Origin: Spirochaeta isovalerica
GTDB taxonomy: Bacteria; Spirochaetota; Spirochaetia; DSM-2461
DNA length: 64,000 bases
Assembly: GCF_014207565.1 (NCBI RefSeq)
Contig: NZ_JACHGJ010000008.1
Coordinates: 124,001-188,000 of the forward strand
Direction of reading: 5' to 3'
Part shown: positions 1-8,770 of the stretch, piece by piece
How the letters are laid out: each line of letters begins with the position of its first letter
Position numbering within the stretch: the stretch's first letter is position 1
Position numbers and translations under genes: made by a program
Notes under the pieces: generated by a model
Told to the model about the DNA's origin: nothing
Seen by the model: only the letters and a program-made list of their open reading frames with translations
Databases searched by the model: none

Positions 1-72
1 GCATCCCGGACAGTAGTGGGTTTTCTTTTCTTTTAACGATTCTGGTCTGGTATATATTAATTCTTCCGTCAT
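1..72 (-). CDS. vorA: 2-oxoacid:ferredoxin oxidoreductase, TPP-binding (beta) subunit, N-terminal fragment
   Basis: Only the first 24 codons lie in the window; the gene runs off the left edge. The ATG is at 70-72 and the translation reads MTEELIYTRPESLKEK then THYCPGC. The THYCPGC start is the iron-sulfur/TPP-subunit signature of the beta subunit of pyruvate/2-oxoisovalerate/2-oxoglutarate ferredoxin oxidoreductases. The start lies 4 nt after the stop of the alpha-subunit gene, so the two are co-transcribed and probably translationally coupled. The substrate (branched-chain versus other 2-oxoacid) cannot be decided from this fragment; the Vor naming is inference from the alpha subunit. Confidence 0.8.
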   Translation of the reverse strand, partial: MTEELIYTRPESLKEKKTHYCPGC

Positions 73-76
73 TTTA

Positions 77-1126
77 TCACCCGTAGCTCTTTACTATTTT
101 AACAATTTCATTCGCTTCGGGCAGAGCTCCGCCCAGTTTACCGAGGAAATCCACTTCGGTGACACCGTTTACAGCGATATTGACATCTTCCAGCATCTGT
201 CCGGCGCTCATTTCCACCGTAAGGACTTTTTTCACTTTTTTCGAAAGTTCATGCAGTTCCTTCATGGGGAAAGGCCAGAGTGTAATCGGCCGGAACAGTC
301 CGACTTTTACACCTTCCCTGCGCAGCATTTTTACAGCTTTCCGCGCAATACGGGAGGACGTTCCATAGGAGACGATCAGGTAATCGGCGTCATCGGTCAT
401 AAAAGACTCGGACTGAGTCGCTTCGCCTTCCACTTTTTTATAGAGTTCCTGAAGATGGATATTGTGTTTTTCCAGATAATCTTCCGGCGTCAGGCGGAGA
501 GACATAACCTTGTTGGGCTCTCTCCCTTTGGCGCCTGAAACAGCCCAGGGCTTGGGAACCGGTTTAATATCCGGTTCGGGAAGGATGACCGGTTCGGACA
601 TCTGACCCAGATAACCGTCTCCCAGAATCATGACAACCATTCTGTACTTATCTGCCAGATCGAAGGCCTGAACTGTGAGGTCCGCGATTTCCTGAACGTT
701 ACCGGGAGCCAGTACGATGGTTCTGTAATCCCCGTTACCGCCTCCTCTCGTCGCCTGGAAATAATCGGCCTGGGAACCGGCGATACCGCCGAGACCGGGA
801 CCGCCTCTCATCATATTGACCACAACGCAGGGCAGTTCCGCGCCGGCCAGATAGGAGATTCCCTCCTGTTTCAAAGACATACCCGGCGATGATGATGAGG
901 TCATAACCCGGGCTCCGGCTCCGGAAGCACCGAAAACCATATTAATAGCGGCGACTTCGCTCTCCGCCTGAAGAAAACAACCGCCTCTCCGGGGCATTTC
1001 CTTGGACATATAAGCCGGAATTTCATTCTGCGGAGTTATGGGATATCCGAAGTAATGGGTGCATCCGGCCCGGATGGCCGCTTCCGCCAGAACTTCGTTC
1101 CCTTTCATTAGAACTGATTTACTCAT
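77..1126 (-). CDS. vorB: 2-oxoacid:ferredoxin oxidoreductase alpha subunit (VorB/KorA-like)
   Basis: A 349-residue alpha subunit of a cytoplasmic CoA-acylating 2-oxoacid:ferredoxin oxidoreductase, which oxidises a 2-oxoacid to acyl-CoA and CO2 and reduces ferredoxin. It starts MSKSVLMKGNEVLAEAAIRAGC, and the GYPITPQNEIPAYM, AESEVAAINMVFGASGAGAR and TSSSSPGMSLKQEGISYLAG segments are typical of the pyrimidine-binding alpha chain. Length fits the three/four-subunit enzymes rather than the large fused PFOR. The ATG overlaps the stop of the ferredoxin-like subunit by 4 nt and the beta subunit follows 4 nt after the stop, giving gene order delta-alpha-beta. It most resembles the 2-oxoisovalerate (VorB) group; 2-oxoglutarate (KorA) is the main alternative. 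Confidence 0.88.
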   Translation of the reverse strand: MSKSVLMKGNEVLAEAAIRAGCTHYFGYPITPQNEIPAYMSKEMPRRGGCFLQAESEVAAINMVFGASGAGARVMTSSSSPGMSLKQEGISYLAGAELPCVVVNMMRGGPGLGGIAGSQADYFQATRGGGNGDYRTIVLAPGNVQEIADLTVQAFDLADKYRMVVMILGDGYLGQMSEPVILPEPDIKPVPKPWAVSGAKGREPNKVMSLRLTPEDYLEKHNIHLQELYKKVEGEATQSESFMTDDADYLIVSYGTSSRIARKAVKMLRREGVKVGLFRPITLWPFPMKELHELSKKVKKVLTVEMSAGQMLEDVNIAVNGVTEVDFLGKLGGALPEANEIVKIVKSYG

Positions 1127-1356
1127 GCTTTGGCCGCCTCCTCTTTGATTTTATATATCTGTATAGCTGAATCGGGGCACTGGACGGCGCACATGGAGCA
1201 CCCTGTGCATTTTGACAGGTCGATACAATAGGAATAGCTATTCCCCTGATTGTTGGTTTCGATGGACATTTCGAGAATTTTCTGCGGACAGGCAGCTGTA
1301 CATAAACCGCAGCCCTTACATCTCTCGATATCAATCTCTGGTCTACCTCTAGCCAT
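1123..1356 (-). CDS. vorD: 2x[4Fe-4S] ferredoxin-like delta subunit of 2-oxoacid oxidoreductase
   Basis: A 77-residue electron-transfer subunit with two classical CxxCxxCxxxC clusters, CKGCGLCTAACP near residue 13 and CTGCSMCAVQCP near residue 50. It passes electrons from the TPP/iron-sulfur core to free ferredoxin. It is the first gene of the operon and its TGA overlaps the ATG of the alpha subunit (ATGA). An AGGGAG ribosome site precedes the ATG. The position as first gene next to alpha and beta subunits makes a delta subunit more likely than a free ferredoxin. Confidence 0.87.
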   Translation of the reverse strand: MARGRPEIDIERCKGCGLCTAACPQKILEMSIETNNQGNSYSYCIDLSKCTGCSMCAVQCPDSAIQIYKIKEEAAKA

Positions 1357-1387
1357 TTTTATCTCCCTTATGTTTTTCTATGTGATC

Positions 1388-1396
1388 ATTGTACCA
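1388..1396 (-). promoter_or_regulatory. Extended -10 promoter of the vor operon
   Basis: On the minus strand the sequence reads TGG followed by TACAAT, an extended -10 element about 30 nt upstream of the vorD ATG. No good -35 hexamer is seen at 17 nt, which is tolerated by extended -10 promoters. The rest of the 1357-1449 gap holds nothing else recognisable. Confidence 0.45.
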
Positions 1397-1449
1397 CATA
1401 AATCGGAGCAACCGGTAGCTTTTTTTTCGAAAAGAGTATTTTGCGATAA

Positions 1450-1899
1450 TTATTTCAACATTATTCTTAGTTGTCTATCGAATGCGTTGGCGAAAGCCTG
1501 CTTCTCTTTCGGTCCGAAAGCACTGTGTCTCTCCACGCCTCCGCCGTATTCCCGGAGCTCATACATAAAGTTTCTGACGGAAAGACGTTCCTTGATATTT
1601 TCTCTCGTATAGAGCACGCCGCGGTCATTGAGAACAGCTATATCCTTTTCTACGAGCTGGTCGGCCAGCGGAATGTCGCGGGTTATGACTAGATCGTCCC
1701 CTCTCACATTGTCGACGATGTAGAGATCGGCGCTCTGGTCCTTCGATTCGGTGACAACCATGGAGAAAAGTTCGTTCTCCTCCATGGGGATTGGTCTGTT
1801 GGCTGTATATATCAGCGGAATGGATTCCCTTTTCGCCGCCCGTTCCACAATCTCTCTGACAGGGCGGGGACAGGAGTCGGCATCGACCCAGACCCTCAT
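1450..1899 (-). CDS. YaiI/YqxD family protein (DUF188, PIN-like fold)
   Basis: A 149-residue protein of the widespread YaiI/YqxD/DUF188 family. It begins MRVWVDADSCPRPVREIVERA, and the VDAD.CP motif defines the family; DLVITRDIPLADQLVEK and the Y.R.N..ERL segment also fit. The fold is related to PIN/NYN ribonucleases and conserved acids are present, but no biochemical role is firmly established. The reading frame is open further upstream, but the ATG at 1899 has GGAGG nine bases before it and overlaps the manA stop as ATGA, so this start is preferred. It is the last gene of a manA-containing transcript. Confidence 0.85.
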   Translation of the reverse strand: MRVWVDADSCPRPVREIVERAAKRESIPLIYTANRPIPMEENELFSMVVTESKDQSADLYIVDNVRGDDLVITRDIPLADQLVEKDIAVLNDRGVLYTRENIKERLSVRNFMYELREYGGGVERHSAFGPKEKQAFANAFDRQLRIMLK

Positions 1900-3110
1900 A
1901 AAGCGCCATCCTCCGGAACGGAAGCTCTGAAGATGAGGGCATCTCCTTCTACCATCCACGATGGAGCTCCCGCGGGAATGAACAGAGACTCCCCTTTCTC
2001 CGCATGCAGGATTTCTCCATCGGCTGAAGTAAAATCGGCTGAGCCTTCTGTCAGAAATAAAATCTGCACTGACCCTATGGAAGCCGTATCATAGGAGGCC
2101 CCTCCTCTTCGGAGAGAAAGTCTCGCAAGTTCGAACTCCTTTGAAGGTGTCCTGTAAATTTCTGTAAGGGGATCAGTGGCCCGGGCCTGAAGGATTTCCG
2201 GCTCGGAGCCGTTGAAATTGACAATGTTTCCCAGTTCCTCGCGGTCGATGTATTTCGGCGTCAGCCCTCCGCGCAGAACGTTGTCGGAACTGGCCATGAG
2301 TTCCATTCCCAGACCGTCCAGATAGGCGTGCAGTTCTCCGGCCGATAGATAAAGGGCCTGTCCGGGCTCCAGCTTCAGGAGATTCAGATATAATGGGGCG
2401 GCAATGGCGGCATCGTCACTGTATTTTTCATAAAGGCGGAGAACCCATTGGTACTCATCGCCCTGTATTCCCGCAGCGGCTCCGGTCAGCTCTCGAATGA
2501 ATCTGTCCTTTTTTTCACCCTCCAGCGACATGAGGGCGTTGAAAAAAGTTTCCAGTCCTTCGGAGGTGAGGTTCGATCTGAATGCCGCTGTCTCTCTGCG
2601 GAAGGAAGGAATATCCAGAGCTTCGAAGCGATCCGCAATATCCTGAAAAGGCCTGAATCCTCTCATGGCCCAGAACTCCGTCAGGGCGCAGATAATTTCC
2701 GGTTTATGATTGTCATCCTTGTAATTTCTATTGAAGGCATCGATGGCTATACCCAGGCTGTTTTCCCTGGCGAATCCCTTTTCGGCCTGTTTCTTATTTG
2801 GATGAACCTGTATGGAAAGCGGACTGCCGGCGGCAAGGACTTTGAATAAAAAAGGCAGGTTTCCGTATTTTTCAGCAAGTTTTCCGCCGAGAACGGCTAC
2901 TTTATTCTCCCTTATGTATTGATCGAGAGGGATCTCTTTATTTCCCTGCTCAATCCGGGAAGGCGCTTTGCCATGAGCTCCCATCCATAATTCGGCTTTA
3001 GGCTTTTTTTCGGGATTATCTATCCCCAGGAGTCCGGGAATGGCGTCGGGAGAACCCCAGGCGTATTCCTGGATGACATTCTTCATTTTGAAGAGTTTGA
3101 TTTCTTTCAT
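1896..3110 (-). CDS. manA: Mannose-6-phosphate isomerase, class I
   Basis: A 404-residue cytoplasmic zinc enzyme interconverting mannose-6-phosphate and fructose-6-phosphate. Class I markers are QEYAWGS near the N-terminus, KAELWMGAHGKAPS, LSIQVHPNKKQAEKGFARE (zinc-binding Q.H), NHKPEIICAL with the metal-binding Glu, and GELHAYLDGLGMELMASSDN, RGGLTPKYID in the cupin core. Length fits the family. No strong ribosome site is visible before the ATG. The upstream HD-domain gene ends 27 nt away and the YaiI-family gene overlaps downstream. The product feeds glycolysis at fructose-6-phosphate, the substrate of the PPi-PFK encoded nearby on the other strand. Confidence 0.93.
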   Translation of the reverse strand: MKEIKLFKMKNVIQEYAWGSPDAIPGLLGIDNPEKKPKAELWMGAHGKAPSRIEQGNKEIPLDQYIRENKVAVLGGKLAEKYGNLPFLFKVLAAGSPLSIQVHPNKKQAEKGFARENSLGIAIDAFNRNYKDDNHKPEIICALTEFWAMRGFRPFQDIADRFEALDIPSFRRETAAFRSNLTSEGLETFFNALMSLEGEKKDRFIRELTGAAAGIQGDEYQWVLRLYEKYSDDAAIAAPLYLNLLKLEPGQALYLSAGELHAYLDGLGMELMASSDNVLRGGLTPKYIDREELGNIVNFNGSEPEILQARATDPLTEIYRTPSKEFELARLSLRRGGASYDTASIGSVQILFLTEGSADFTSADGEILHAEKGESLFIPAGAPSWMVEGDALIFRASVPEDGAL

Positions 3111-3124
3111 ATTTAAAGTTTAAT

Positions 3125-3140
3125 TGAAAGAGCTCTTTCA
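3125..3140. repeat. 16-bp perfect palindrome between HD gene and manA
   Basis: TGAAAGAGCTCTTTCA is a perfect palindrome that includes the stop codon of the HD-domain gene and lies 15 nt upstream of the manA start. There is no U-run after it, so it is a poor terminator. It may be a repressor operator or an mRNA processing hairpin; function unknown. Confidence 0.4.
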
Positions 3141-4514
3141 GACAACTGGTCTTTCGGAAGCCATAAAGCGGACGAAAAGGTCAAAGAGAATAATGTCGAG
3201 CTTTTTGTTGTTATCCACAAACTCGGTTCTGATAAACTTCAGAGCCTCTCCCGTTCTCATATGGCGCTTATATGTCCGGACAGGATCGGTTACGGCATCA
3301 TAGACATCGACGATTTCAAGAAATTTCACCGGAAGATAAGCCAGCGATTCAAAACGGTTCAAATCATCAAGATCATAGGATATACAGGAATTGTGGCGAT
3401 GATTGCAGTTATCTAGCTGCATGAGCGCTTTCAGTTCCCTGTAATATCCGTATCCGCTCTCATGACCGTAATACTCGTGATGAAATCCCGCGATTGCAGC
3501 GATTTTGCGTGAGTAAACGCTCTTCTGCAGCAACATGCGGAAACCTGTTTTGGCATGAGCTTCGACTTTGCGGCTGTCATATCCTTCCGCTCCTTCAAAG
3601 TAGTTGATATAGCGCTGTTTGCCGATATCGTGGAGAAGGAATCCCGCTGAATACACTTTCAGTTCTTTTTCGCTGACAGGCCTGATGCCGCCCTTGAATA
3701 TATGTTCGAGCGTCAGATCCTGTTCCGGAATCCCGGGTAGCAGGGAAGCATACCACTTGCGGTAGAGTCCGAAATCGGCCCTGAGACGGGAAGCCAATCC
3801 CTTTTCGTTCATCTGTCTGTTAAAAAAGAGGATAAACCGGTGCGCCATGACAAAAGTCCTCACCATATGGCGGACAGTTGATCCGTTCGATTTATCCATA
3901 AGGGAGTGCATATAGGTATAGCGTTCATCCTCTTCCGAAAGAACATCACTTAAGGCATCGACAATTTTCTCCGTCATGCGGGCGACTTCTTCAGAAGCCA
4001 ATCTGGCGTCACGGTCGCTGAGCCCTGAAACTTCTTCAAGCGTGACTTTGTTGACCAGCCAGGAATAATAGGACGCTTCAACCAGAACATCGCGCTTTTC
4101 CTGATCGGAGAAATGACGCGATTCTATGAGCCTGTTGATTTTTTCGAGGGTTTCCCGCAAGGCGTTTATCCGCTCTCCCGGAGGGATTTCCCGGAGCAGA
4201 GAGTACTCTCCGGACAATTCCTTCTCGATGGATTCCTCATGGCGGGTCAACCGTTTTTCCAGTTCCAGATCGACTGCTTTAAGACCATCGTTAATGTGAT
4301 CTATCAAGGAAGAATCGACGAAATAGCTCCATTCGGAACTTTCGCGGAGCCAGAATTCCCTGTCGTTTTCATAGAGAGCTCTCAGCGGTATGGTTCTTCT
4401 CTTCCCCCGGGCTTTATTCACACAGAGAAGAGAACAATTCACACGGAGAAGTTCCTGAAAAACCCGCTCGTCGAGTTTCCGTACTTTCTCCATGGAGACA
4501 GTGCTATTATTCAT
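3138..4514 (-). CDS. HD-domain phosphohydrolase with degenerate HD-GYP motifs
   Basis: A 458-residue soluble protein. The C-terminal half carries a metal-dependent HD domain: AGFLLHDIGK near residue 300, EAHAKTGFRML (the HVxxG region of HD-GYP), AGFHHEYYGHESGYGYY, and VDVYDAVTDP near residue 420. The layout matches HD-GYP cyclic-di-GMP phosphodiesterases, but the GYP triplet reads GYG, so c-di-GMP hydrolysis is only a possibility. The first 280 residues are helical, charged and unassigned. No signal peptide or membrane segment is seen. It is divergent from galK and read towards manA. No clear ribosome site precedes the ATG. Confidence 0.7.
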   Translation of the reverse strand: MNNSTVSMEKVRKLDERVFQELLRVNCSLLCVNKARGKRRTIPLRALYENDREFWLRESSEWSYFVDSSLIDHINDGLKAVDLELEKRLTRHEESIEKELSGEYSLLREIPPGERINALRETLEKINRLIESRHFSDQEKRDVLVEASYYSWLVNKVTLEEVSGLSDRDARLASEEVARMTEKIVDALSDVLSEEDERYTYMHSLMDKSNGSTVRHMVRTFVMAHRFILFFNRQMNEKGLASRLRADFGLYRKWYASLLPGIPEQDLTLEHIFKGGIRPVSEKELKVYSAGFLLHDIGKQRYINYFEGAEGYDSRKVEAHAKTGFRMLLQKSVYSRKIAAIAGFHHEYYGHESGYGYYRELKALMQLDNCNHRHNSCISYDLDDLNRFESLAYLPVKFLEIVDVYDAVTDPVRTYKRHMRTGEALKFIRTEFVDNNKKLDIILFDLFVRFMASERPVV

Positions 4515-4567
4515 AGGTAAAGCGTATATCCTGTATTTTGATGAACTGATTTTATAATCGACTGTTG

Positions 4568-4597
4568 TTGGAATTAAATTAGCTTATCCGCTATTAT
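4568..4597 (+). promoter_or_regulatory. Putative sigma-70 promoter of galK
   Basis: TTGGAA and TATTAT separated by 18 nt, ending 22 nt before the galK start codon. The hexamers match the -35/-10 consensus at 4/6 and 5/6. Confidence 0.45.
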
Positions 4598-4619
4598 AAG
4601 GATTGAAAAGAGGTGAAAC

Positions 4620-5903
4620 TTGGAAAAAATAGATGATGCGGTTCAAAGGCTGGGAGATTTTTTTTACGATGACAGACTTTCCGAACTATACGGCACGGCC
4701 AATGTGGGAACACAGAGGCAGCGCTATATAAATCTGCTCAATTGGCATAAAGCCTTTTTCAATGTGGAAAAAGCCATGATTCTGAGCAGCCCCGGGCGGA
4801 CTGAGCTGGGAGGAAACCAGACGGACCACAATGGCGGGATTGTTCTGGCCGCAGCTGTAAATGTGGATTCCGTTGCTGTGGTAACCAAAACCGATGACAC
4901 CGTCGTTACAGTGAATTCGGAAAATTTCCCCCTTTTTAAAGTTGATCTGACAGACCTGGAAAAGAGAGAAGACGAGTCGGGAAAGACAGAAGCCCTCATT
5001 CGCGGAGTTGCCGCATCCCTGGCCAGGAAGGGCTATAGGATCGGAGGATTCAAAGCCTCCATCGTTTCGGACGTCCTTCCGGGTTCGGGTCTGAGCTCAT
5101 CGGCCAGTATCGAGATCCTGCTCGGAACGATTTTCAACAGTCTCTACAACGATAACGCTGTGTCCATTACCGAACTGGCCCTTTTCGGAAAAGAAGCGGA
5201 GAACCATTACTTCGGCAAGCACTGCGGATTGATGGACCCCCTCGCCTGCGGTACCGGCGGGATAATCGCAATGGATTTCCGGGAAGGGGAAACGCCGCAG
5301 ATAACGCCCATAGACCTGTACTTTGATGATTTCGAATATGAGCTTTTCATCATTCATACGGGAGGCAGTTACAGCCGCCTGGATGAAGATTTCAACTCCA
5401 TTCCGGCTGAAATGAAAGAAGCGGCATCGGTCCTGGGAAAGAATATATGCCGGGAAACCACCGAAGTGGATCTTCTGGCGGAAATGCCCGCCATAAGGGA
5501 AAAGTTCGGAGACAGGACTTTTCTCAGGGCCATTCATTTCTTCAGAGAAAACAGAAGAGTAAAGGAAATGATAGATTGCCTTCTCCACAATGACTTCGAA
5601 ACTTACCTGAAACTGGTCAGCCGTTCGGGCAACTCCTCTTTCAAATACCTGCAGAACTGTTATTCCGCAAAAGATGTGAAAAAACAGGGGATTCCCGTCG
5701 GCCTGGCTATTTGTGAAGGATTTCTCGACGGACATGGCGTCTGCCGCGTTCACGGCGGAGGATTCGCCGGTACCATTCAGGCTTATGTCCCCCGGGACAG
5801 AGCTGAAGATTTCCAGCTTTTCATGGGTTCGATTTTCGGAGAGGATTCGGTCAGGATGCTGAAAATCCGGGAAGCCTCAGCCGGTCCGGTTCTATTGACT
5901 TAA
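4620..5903 (+). CDS. galK: Galactokinase (GHMP kinase)
   Basis: A 427-residue GHMP-family sugar kinase that phosphorylates galactose at C1 with ATP, first step of the Leloir pathway. Visible are the GalK signature near residue 58 (PGRTELGGNQTDHNGG, a variant of PGR.N..GEHTDY.G seen in Gram-positive-type GalK), the ATP-binding loop LPGSGLSSSASIEIL near residue 154, and the C-terminal RVHGGGFAGTIQAYVP. TTG is used as start, with AGAGGTG four bases before it; no ATG is better placed. It leads a plus-strand run with the PPi-PFK 54 nt downstream. Confidence 0.9.
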   Translation: MEKIDDAVQRLGDFFYDDRLSELYGTANVGTQRQRYINLLNWHKAFFNVEKAMILSSPGRTELGGNQTDHNGGIVLAAAVNVDSVAVVTKTDDTVVTVNSENFPLFKVDLTDLEKREDESGKTEALIRGVAASLARKGYRIGGFKASIVSDVLPGSGLSSSASIEILLGTIFNSLYNDNAVSITELALFGKEAENHYFGKHCGLMDPLACGTGGIIAMDFREGETPQITPIDLYFDDFEYELFIIHTGGSYSRLDEDFNSIPAEMKEAASVLGKNICRETTEVDLLAEMPAIREKFGDRTFLRAIHFFRENRRVKEMIDCLLHNDFETYLKLVSRSGNSSFKYLQNCYSAKDVKKQGIPVGLAICEGFLDGHGVCRVHGGGFAGTIQAYVPRDRAEDFQLFMGSIFGEDSVRMLKIREASAGPVLLT

Positions 5904-5957
5904 ACACTTAAAAATTGATATGAATTTGAATATTGTAATTAATGACAGGAGAATGAA

Positions 5958-7616
5958 ATGAGTAATATTTCTGCATTGCAGAAGGCCAGGTACAGCTACC
6001 AGCCCAAACTTCCCACAGCACTGAGAGGCGACATAACAAAAATAACCTGTTCCATGGGTGCCCCCACGGAATCCATCGCGGACCAGGCTGAAGTCAAAGC
6101 CCTTTTTGAAAATACCTACGGCGCCCCTATTGCCAGATTTACCGAAGGGTCCAATGATTTCGCGTCCAAAACCATTAACGCGGGAGTCATCCTTTCAGGC
6201 GGACAGGCCCCCGGCGGCCACAACGTTATTGCGGGAATTTACGATGCTCTGAAAAAAGCCAACAGCAGCAATAAACTCTTCGGATTTCTCCGCGGGCCTG
6301 ATGGAATCATCAACGGCGATCTTGTAGAGATCGATGACAAGTTTATGAATGAATACCGCAACACCGGCGGATTCGATATGATCGGTTCGGGACGGACCAA
6401 ACTGGAAACGGAAGAGCATTTCGAGAAATCCAGAAAAGTCTGCGAAGCCAACGGCATCAATTCGGTAATCATCATCGGCGGTGACGATTCCAACACGAAC
6501 GGCGCGGTTCTCGCCGAATACTTTAAGAAGACAAATGCGGGCATCACTGTCGTCGGAGCTCCCAAGACCATCGACGGCGATCTGAAGAACGAATATATCG
6601 AAACCTCCTTCGGTTTCGACACCGCGACAAAAACATACTCCGAGCTTATCGGTAATATTGAAAAAGACGCCAACTCGGCGAAGAAATACTGGCACTTCAT
6701 CAAACTGATGGGTAGAAGCGCCTCGCACATCGGTCTCGAATGCGCGCTCCAGACTCAGCCCAACATCTGCATCATCTCTGAAGAAGTCGAGAAAAAACAG
6801 ATGACGCTGGCCCAGGTCGTGGAAGACGTAACCCAGGTTATCGTGAAGAGAGCCGCCAGGGGAGACAACTTCGGCGTGGCCCTCATTCCCGAAGGACTGA
6901 TAGAATTTATCCCCGAAGTGGGTAAACTGATCGCCGAAATCAACGACCTTCTGGCCCATGACGCCGATGAGTTCGCCGCGCTCGAAGATGGGGAAGCACA
7001 GAAAACATGGCTGGCGGGAAAACTGTCAGCGGAAGCGGCTCCCGTATTCACTAGCCTTCCTGCGGGAATCCAGGCGCAGCTTCTTATGGACAGAGACCCC
7101 CACGGAAACGTTCAGGTTTCCCTTATCGAAACAGAAAAAATGATTATCGAAATGGTCGGAAAGAGACTGAAAGAGCTTAAAGCCGAAGGCAAATACAACG
7201 GCAAGTTCAGCACTCAGGCCCACTTCTTCGGATATGAAGGAAGATGCGCCTTCCCCTCCAACTTCGATGCGGACTATTGCTACTCTCTCGGTTATTCCGC
7301 CTTTATTCTTCTGGCTCAGGGACTGACCGGATACATTTCCAACGTGGCGGAACTTCACAAACCGGCCGACCAGTGGGTTGCCGGCGGCGTTCCCCTGACC
7401 ATGATGATGAACATGGAGCAGAGACACGGACACATGAAGCCCGTTATAAAAAAGGCTCTGGTTGAACTGGACGGAGCGCCCTTCAAGCTCTTCGCTTCCC
7501 AGAGAGACAAATGGGCTGTGGAAACAGCTTACACATTCCCCGGCGCCATCCAGTACTACGGACCGACGGAAGTCTGCGATCAGCCTACCAAAACACTGCT
7601 TGCGGAAAAAGCATAA
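5958..7616 (+). CDS. pfp: PPi-dependent 6-phosphofructokinase (long clade)
   Basis: A 552-residue diphosphate--fructose-6-phosphate 1-phosphotransferase, interconverting fructose-6-phosphate and fructose-1,6-bisphosphate with pyrophosphate. Motifs include [22 protein letters not shown] (Asp in place of Gly at the PPi-selecting position), [10 protein letters not shown] with the catalytic Asp, and [16 protein letters not shown]. The 550-residue length is that of the long PPi-PFKs of spirochaetes and plants, not the 320-residue ATP enzyme. AGGAG precedes the ATG. Reversible PPi-linked glycolysis is typical of anaerobic spirochaetes. Confidence 0.94.
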   Translation: MSNISALQKARYSYQPKLPTALRGDITKITCSMGAPTESIADQAEVKALFENTYGAPIARFTEGSNDFASKTINAGVILSGGQAPGGHNVIAGIYDALKKANSSNKLFGFLRGPDGIINGDLVEIDDKFMNEYRNTGGFDMIGSGRTKLETEEHFEKSRKVCEANGINSVIIIGGDDSNTNGAVLAEYFKKTNAGITVVGAPKTIDGDLKNEYIETSFGFDTATKTYSELIGNIEKDANSAKKYWHFIKLMGRSASHIGLECALQTQPNICIISEEVEKKQMTLAQVVEDVTQVIVKRAARGDNFGVALIPEGLIEFIPEVGKLIAEINDLLAHDADEFAALEDGEAQKTWLAGKLSAEAAPVFTSLPAGIQAQLLMDRDPHGNVQVSLIETEKMIIEMVGKRLKELKAEGKYNGKFSTQAHFFGYEGRCAFPSNFDADYCYSLGYSAFILLAQGLTGYISNVAELHKPADQWVAGGVPLTMMMNMEQRHGHMKPVIKKALVELDGAPFKLFASQRDKWAVETAYTFPGAIQYYGPTEVCDQPTKTLLAEKA

Positions 7617-7632
7617 CAATCTGATAATCGCG

Positions 7633-7660
7633 GGGAGGTTCACAGGAGCCTCCCTGTTTT
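7633..7660 (+). terminator. Weak hairpin terminator after pfp
   Basis: GGGAGG at 7633-7638 pairs with CCTCCC at 7649-7654, followed by TGTTTTATTT. The U-rich tract runs into the start of the J-domain gene, so it may attenuate rather than stop transcription. Confidence 0.4.
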
Positions 7661-7664
7661 ATTT

Positions 7665-8471
7665 ATGAGCCGATTGAAAAATTACTATGAAATACTGAAT
7701 GTCGACCGTACCTCATCACAGGAACAGATAAAAGCGGCATTCCGCAAACTGGCTCAAATCCACCATCCCGACAAGAACTCCGGTTCATCGCGGTCCGGAC
7801 TTATCTTCCGGTCTATCCACGAAGCCTACTCGATACTTTCCCGGGAAGAGAAGCGGAAACAGTACGACAATTATCTGGAAAACAGCAGGATCCAGCCGGT
7901 TCAGTCTGGCCCGGCTTCGGGTGCCACAGATGATGAATCGGCTGTAGAGACTCTCTGTTCACGGCTGAATTTCATTTTCTGGGAGATCGAGGATATTTTC
8001 ACACCGGGGAAAAACAAAGCCGACCTTGATATCAGGAAGTACAGCGGCGCCAGTATAAGAAGATGGCTTCTGACAATACTGATTTTCATAGACCGCTGGG
8101 TCCTGACCCCTGCGGGATACGGGGATTACTTTTTCCAGGCCCGTCTGATTGACAACCGCCAGTCCTATGAAACCCTGACAAAGAGCTTCAATCCCTTCCA
8201 TCACAATCCCTATATGAGCTTTAACGGGTATTTCTACAAGATCCGCTTGCGTCTGGATAAATTTATCAACGGAATCAGGCTGAGTGATCTTCAGGAAAAA
8301 CTCCCCGGCTCGGAACTGACATTAATGGATTGCATTTACGAATCGCTCAATATGTCCTATCACTATCTGGGAGCCATACATATGATTTTGAGCGGGAAAA
8401 GCGAAACCGTTCCGCACTTTACCCATAAACCGGGATTTTCCGATCGGGAAAGCCCCATCCTCTTAAGCTGA
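7665..8471 (+). CDS. J-domain protein, unknown C-terminal domain
   Basis: A 268-residue protein with an N-terminal J domain (residues 1-70): YYEILNVDRTSSQEQIKAAF, the HPD tripeptide in QIHHPDKNSG, and AYSILSREEKRKQYDNYL. J domains stimulate the ATPase of Hsp70. The Gly/Phe and zinc-finger regions of DnaJ are absent. Residues 95-260 are an unrecognised, mostly helical region (RWLLTILIFIDRWVL may be a buried or membrane helix). It is distinct from the second J protein at 53.4-54.3 kb. A hairpin precedes it, so it may be only partly co-expressed with pfp. Confidence 0.75.
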   Translation: MSRLKNYYEILNVDRTSSQEQIKAAFRKLAQIHHPDKNSGSSRSGLIFRSIHEAYSILSREEKRKQYDNYLENSRIQPVQSGPASGATDDESAVETLCSRLNFIFWEIEDIFTPGKNKADLDIRKYSGASIRRWLLTILIFIDRWVLTPAGYGDYFFQARLIDNRQSYETLTKSFNPFHHNPYMSFNGYFYKIRLRLDKFINGIRLSDLQEKLPGSELTLMDCIYESLNMSYHYLGAIHMILSGKSETVPHFTHKPGFSDRESPILLS

Positions 8472-8544
8472 GCCCCGATCCGATAGGGACTCCGTTCTGT
8501 GAAGACCGAAGAGACAAACCTCTCCTATGGCCGGGCTTTTTCCC

Positions 8545-8573
8545 TTGCCAATATTGTCTACCTGTTGTATAAC
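8545..8573 (+). promoter_or_regulatory. Sigma-70 promoter of the B12 transport operon
   Basis: TTGCCA and TATAAC with a 17-nt spacer. The predicted transcription start falls at about 8580, exactly where the cobalamin riboswitch begins. Confidence 0.65.
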
Positions 8574-8579
8574 GAAGTC

Positions 8580-8738
8580 ATTCAGGTCGGCTGAAAAGCC
8601 GTGAAAAGGGAAACAGGTTGAAATCCTGTGCGGTCCCGCCACTGTAACGGAGTTTGACAGCTCCACATGCCACTGGAACTATTTGTATCCGGGAAGGCGG
8701 CTGTCATGATCCTCCGGAGCCAGGAGACCTGCCTGAAT
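8580..8738 (+). promoter_or_regulatory. Cobalamin (adenosylcobalamin) riboswitch
   Basis: The aptamer core is directly readable: GGGAAACAGGTTGAAATCC, then GCGGTCCCGCCACTGTAACGG, and the B12 box AGCCAGGAGACCTGCC at 8718-8733. The outer helix is ATTCAGG at 8580-8586 with CCTGAAT at 8732-8738. It lies in the leader of a B12-type ABC importer, so binding of cobalamin should switch the operon off. Confidence 0.95.
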
Positions 8739-8770
8739 ACAATACCCATAATGTCTGCGAGGTTCAGACC

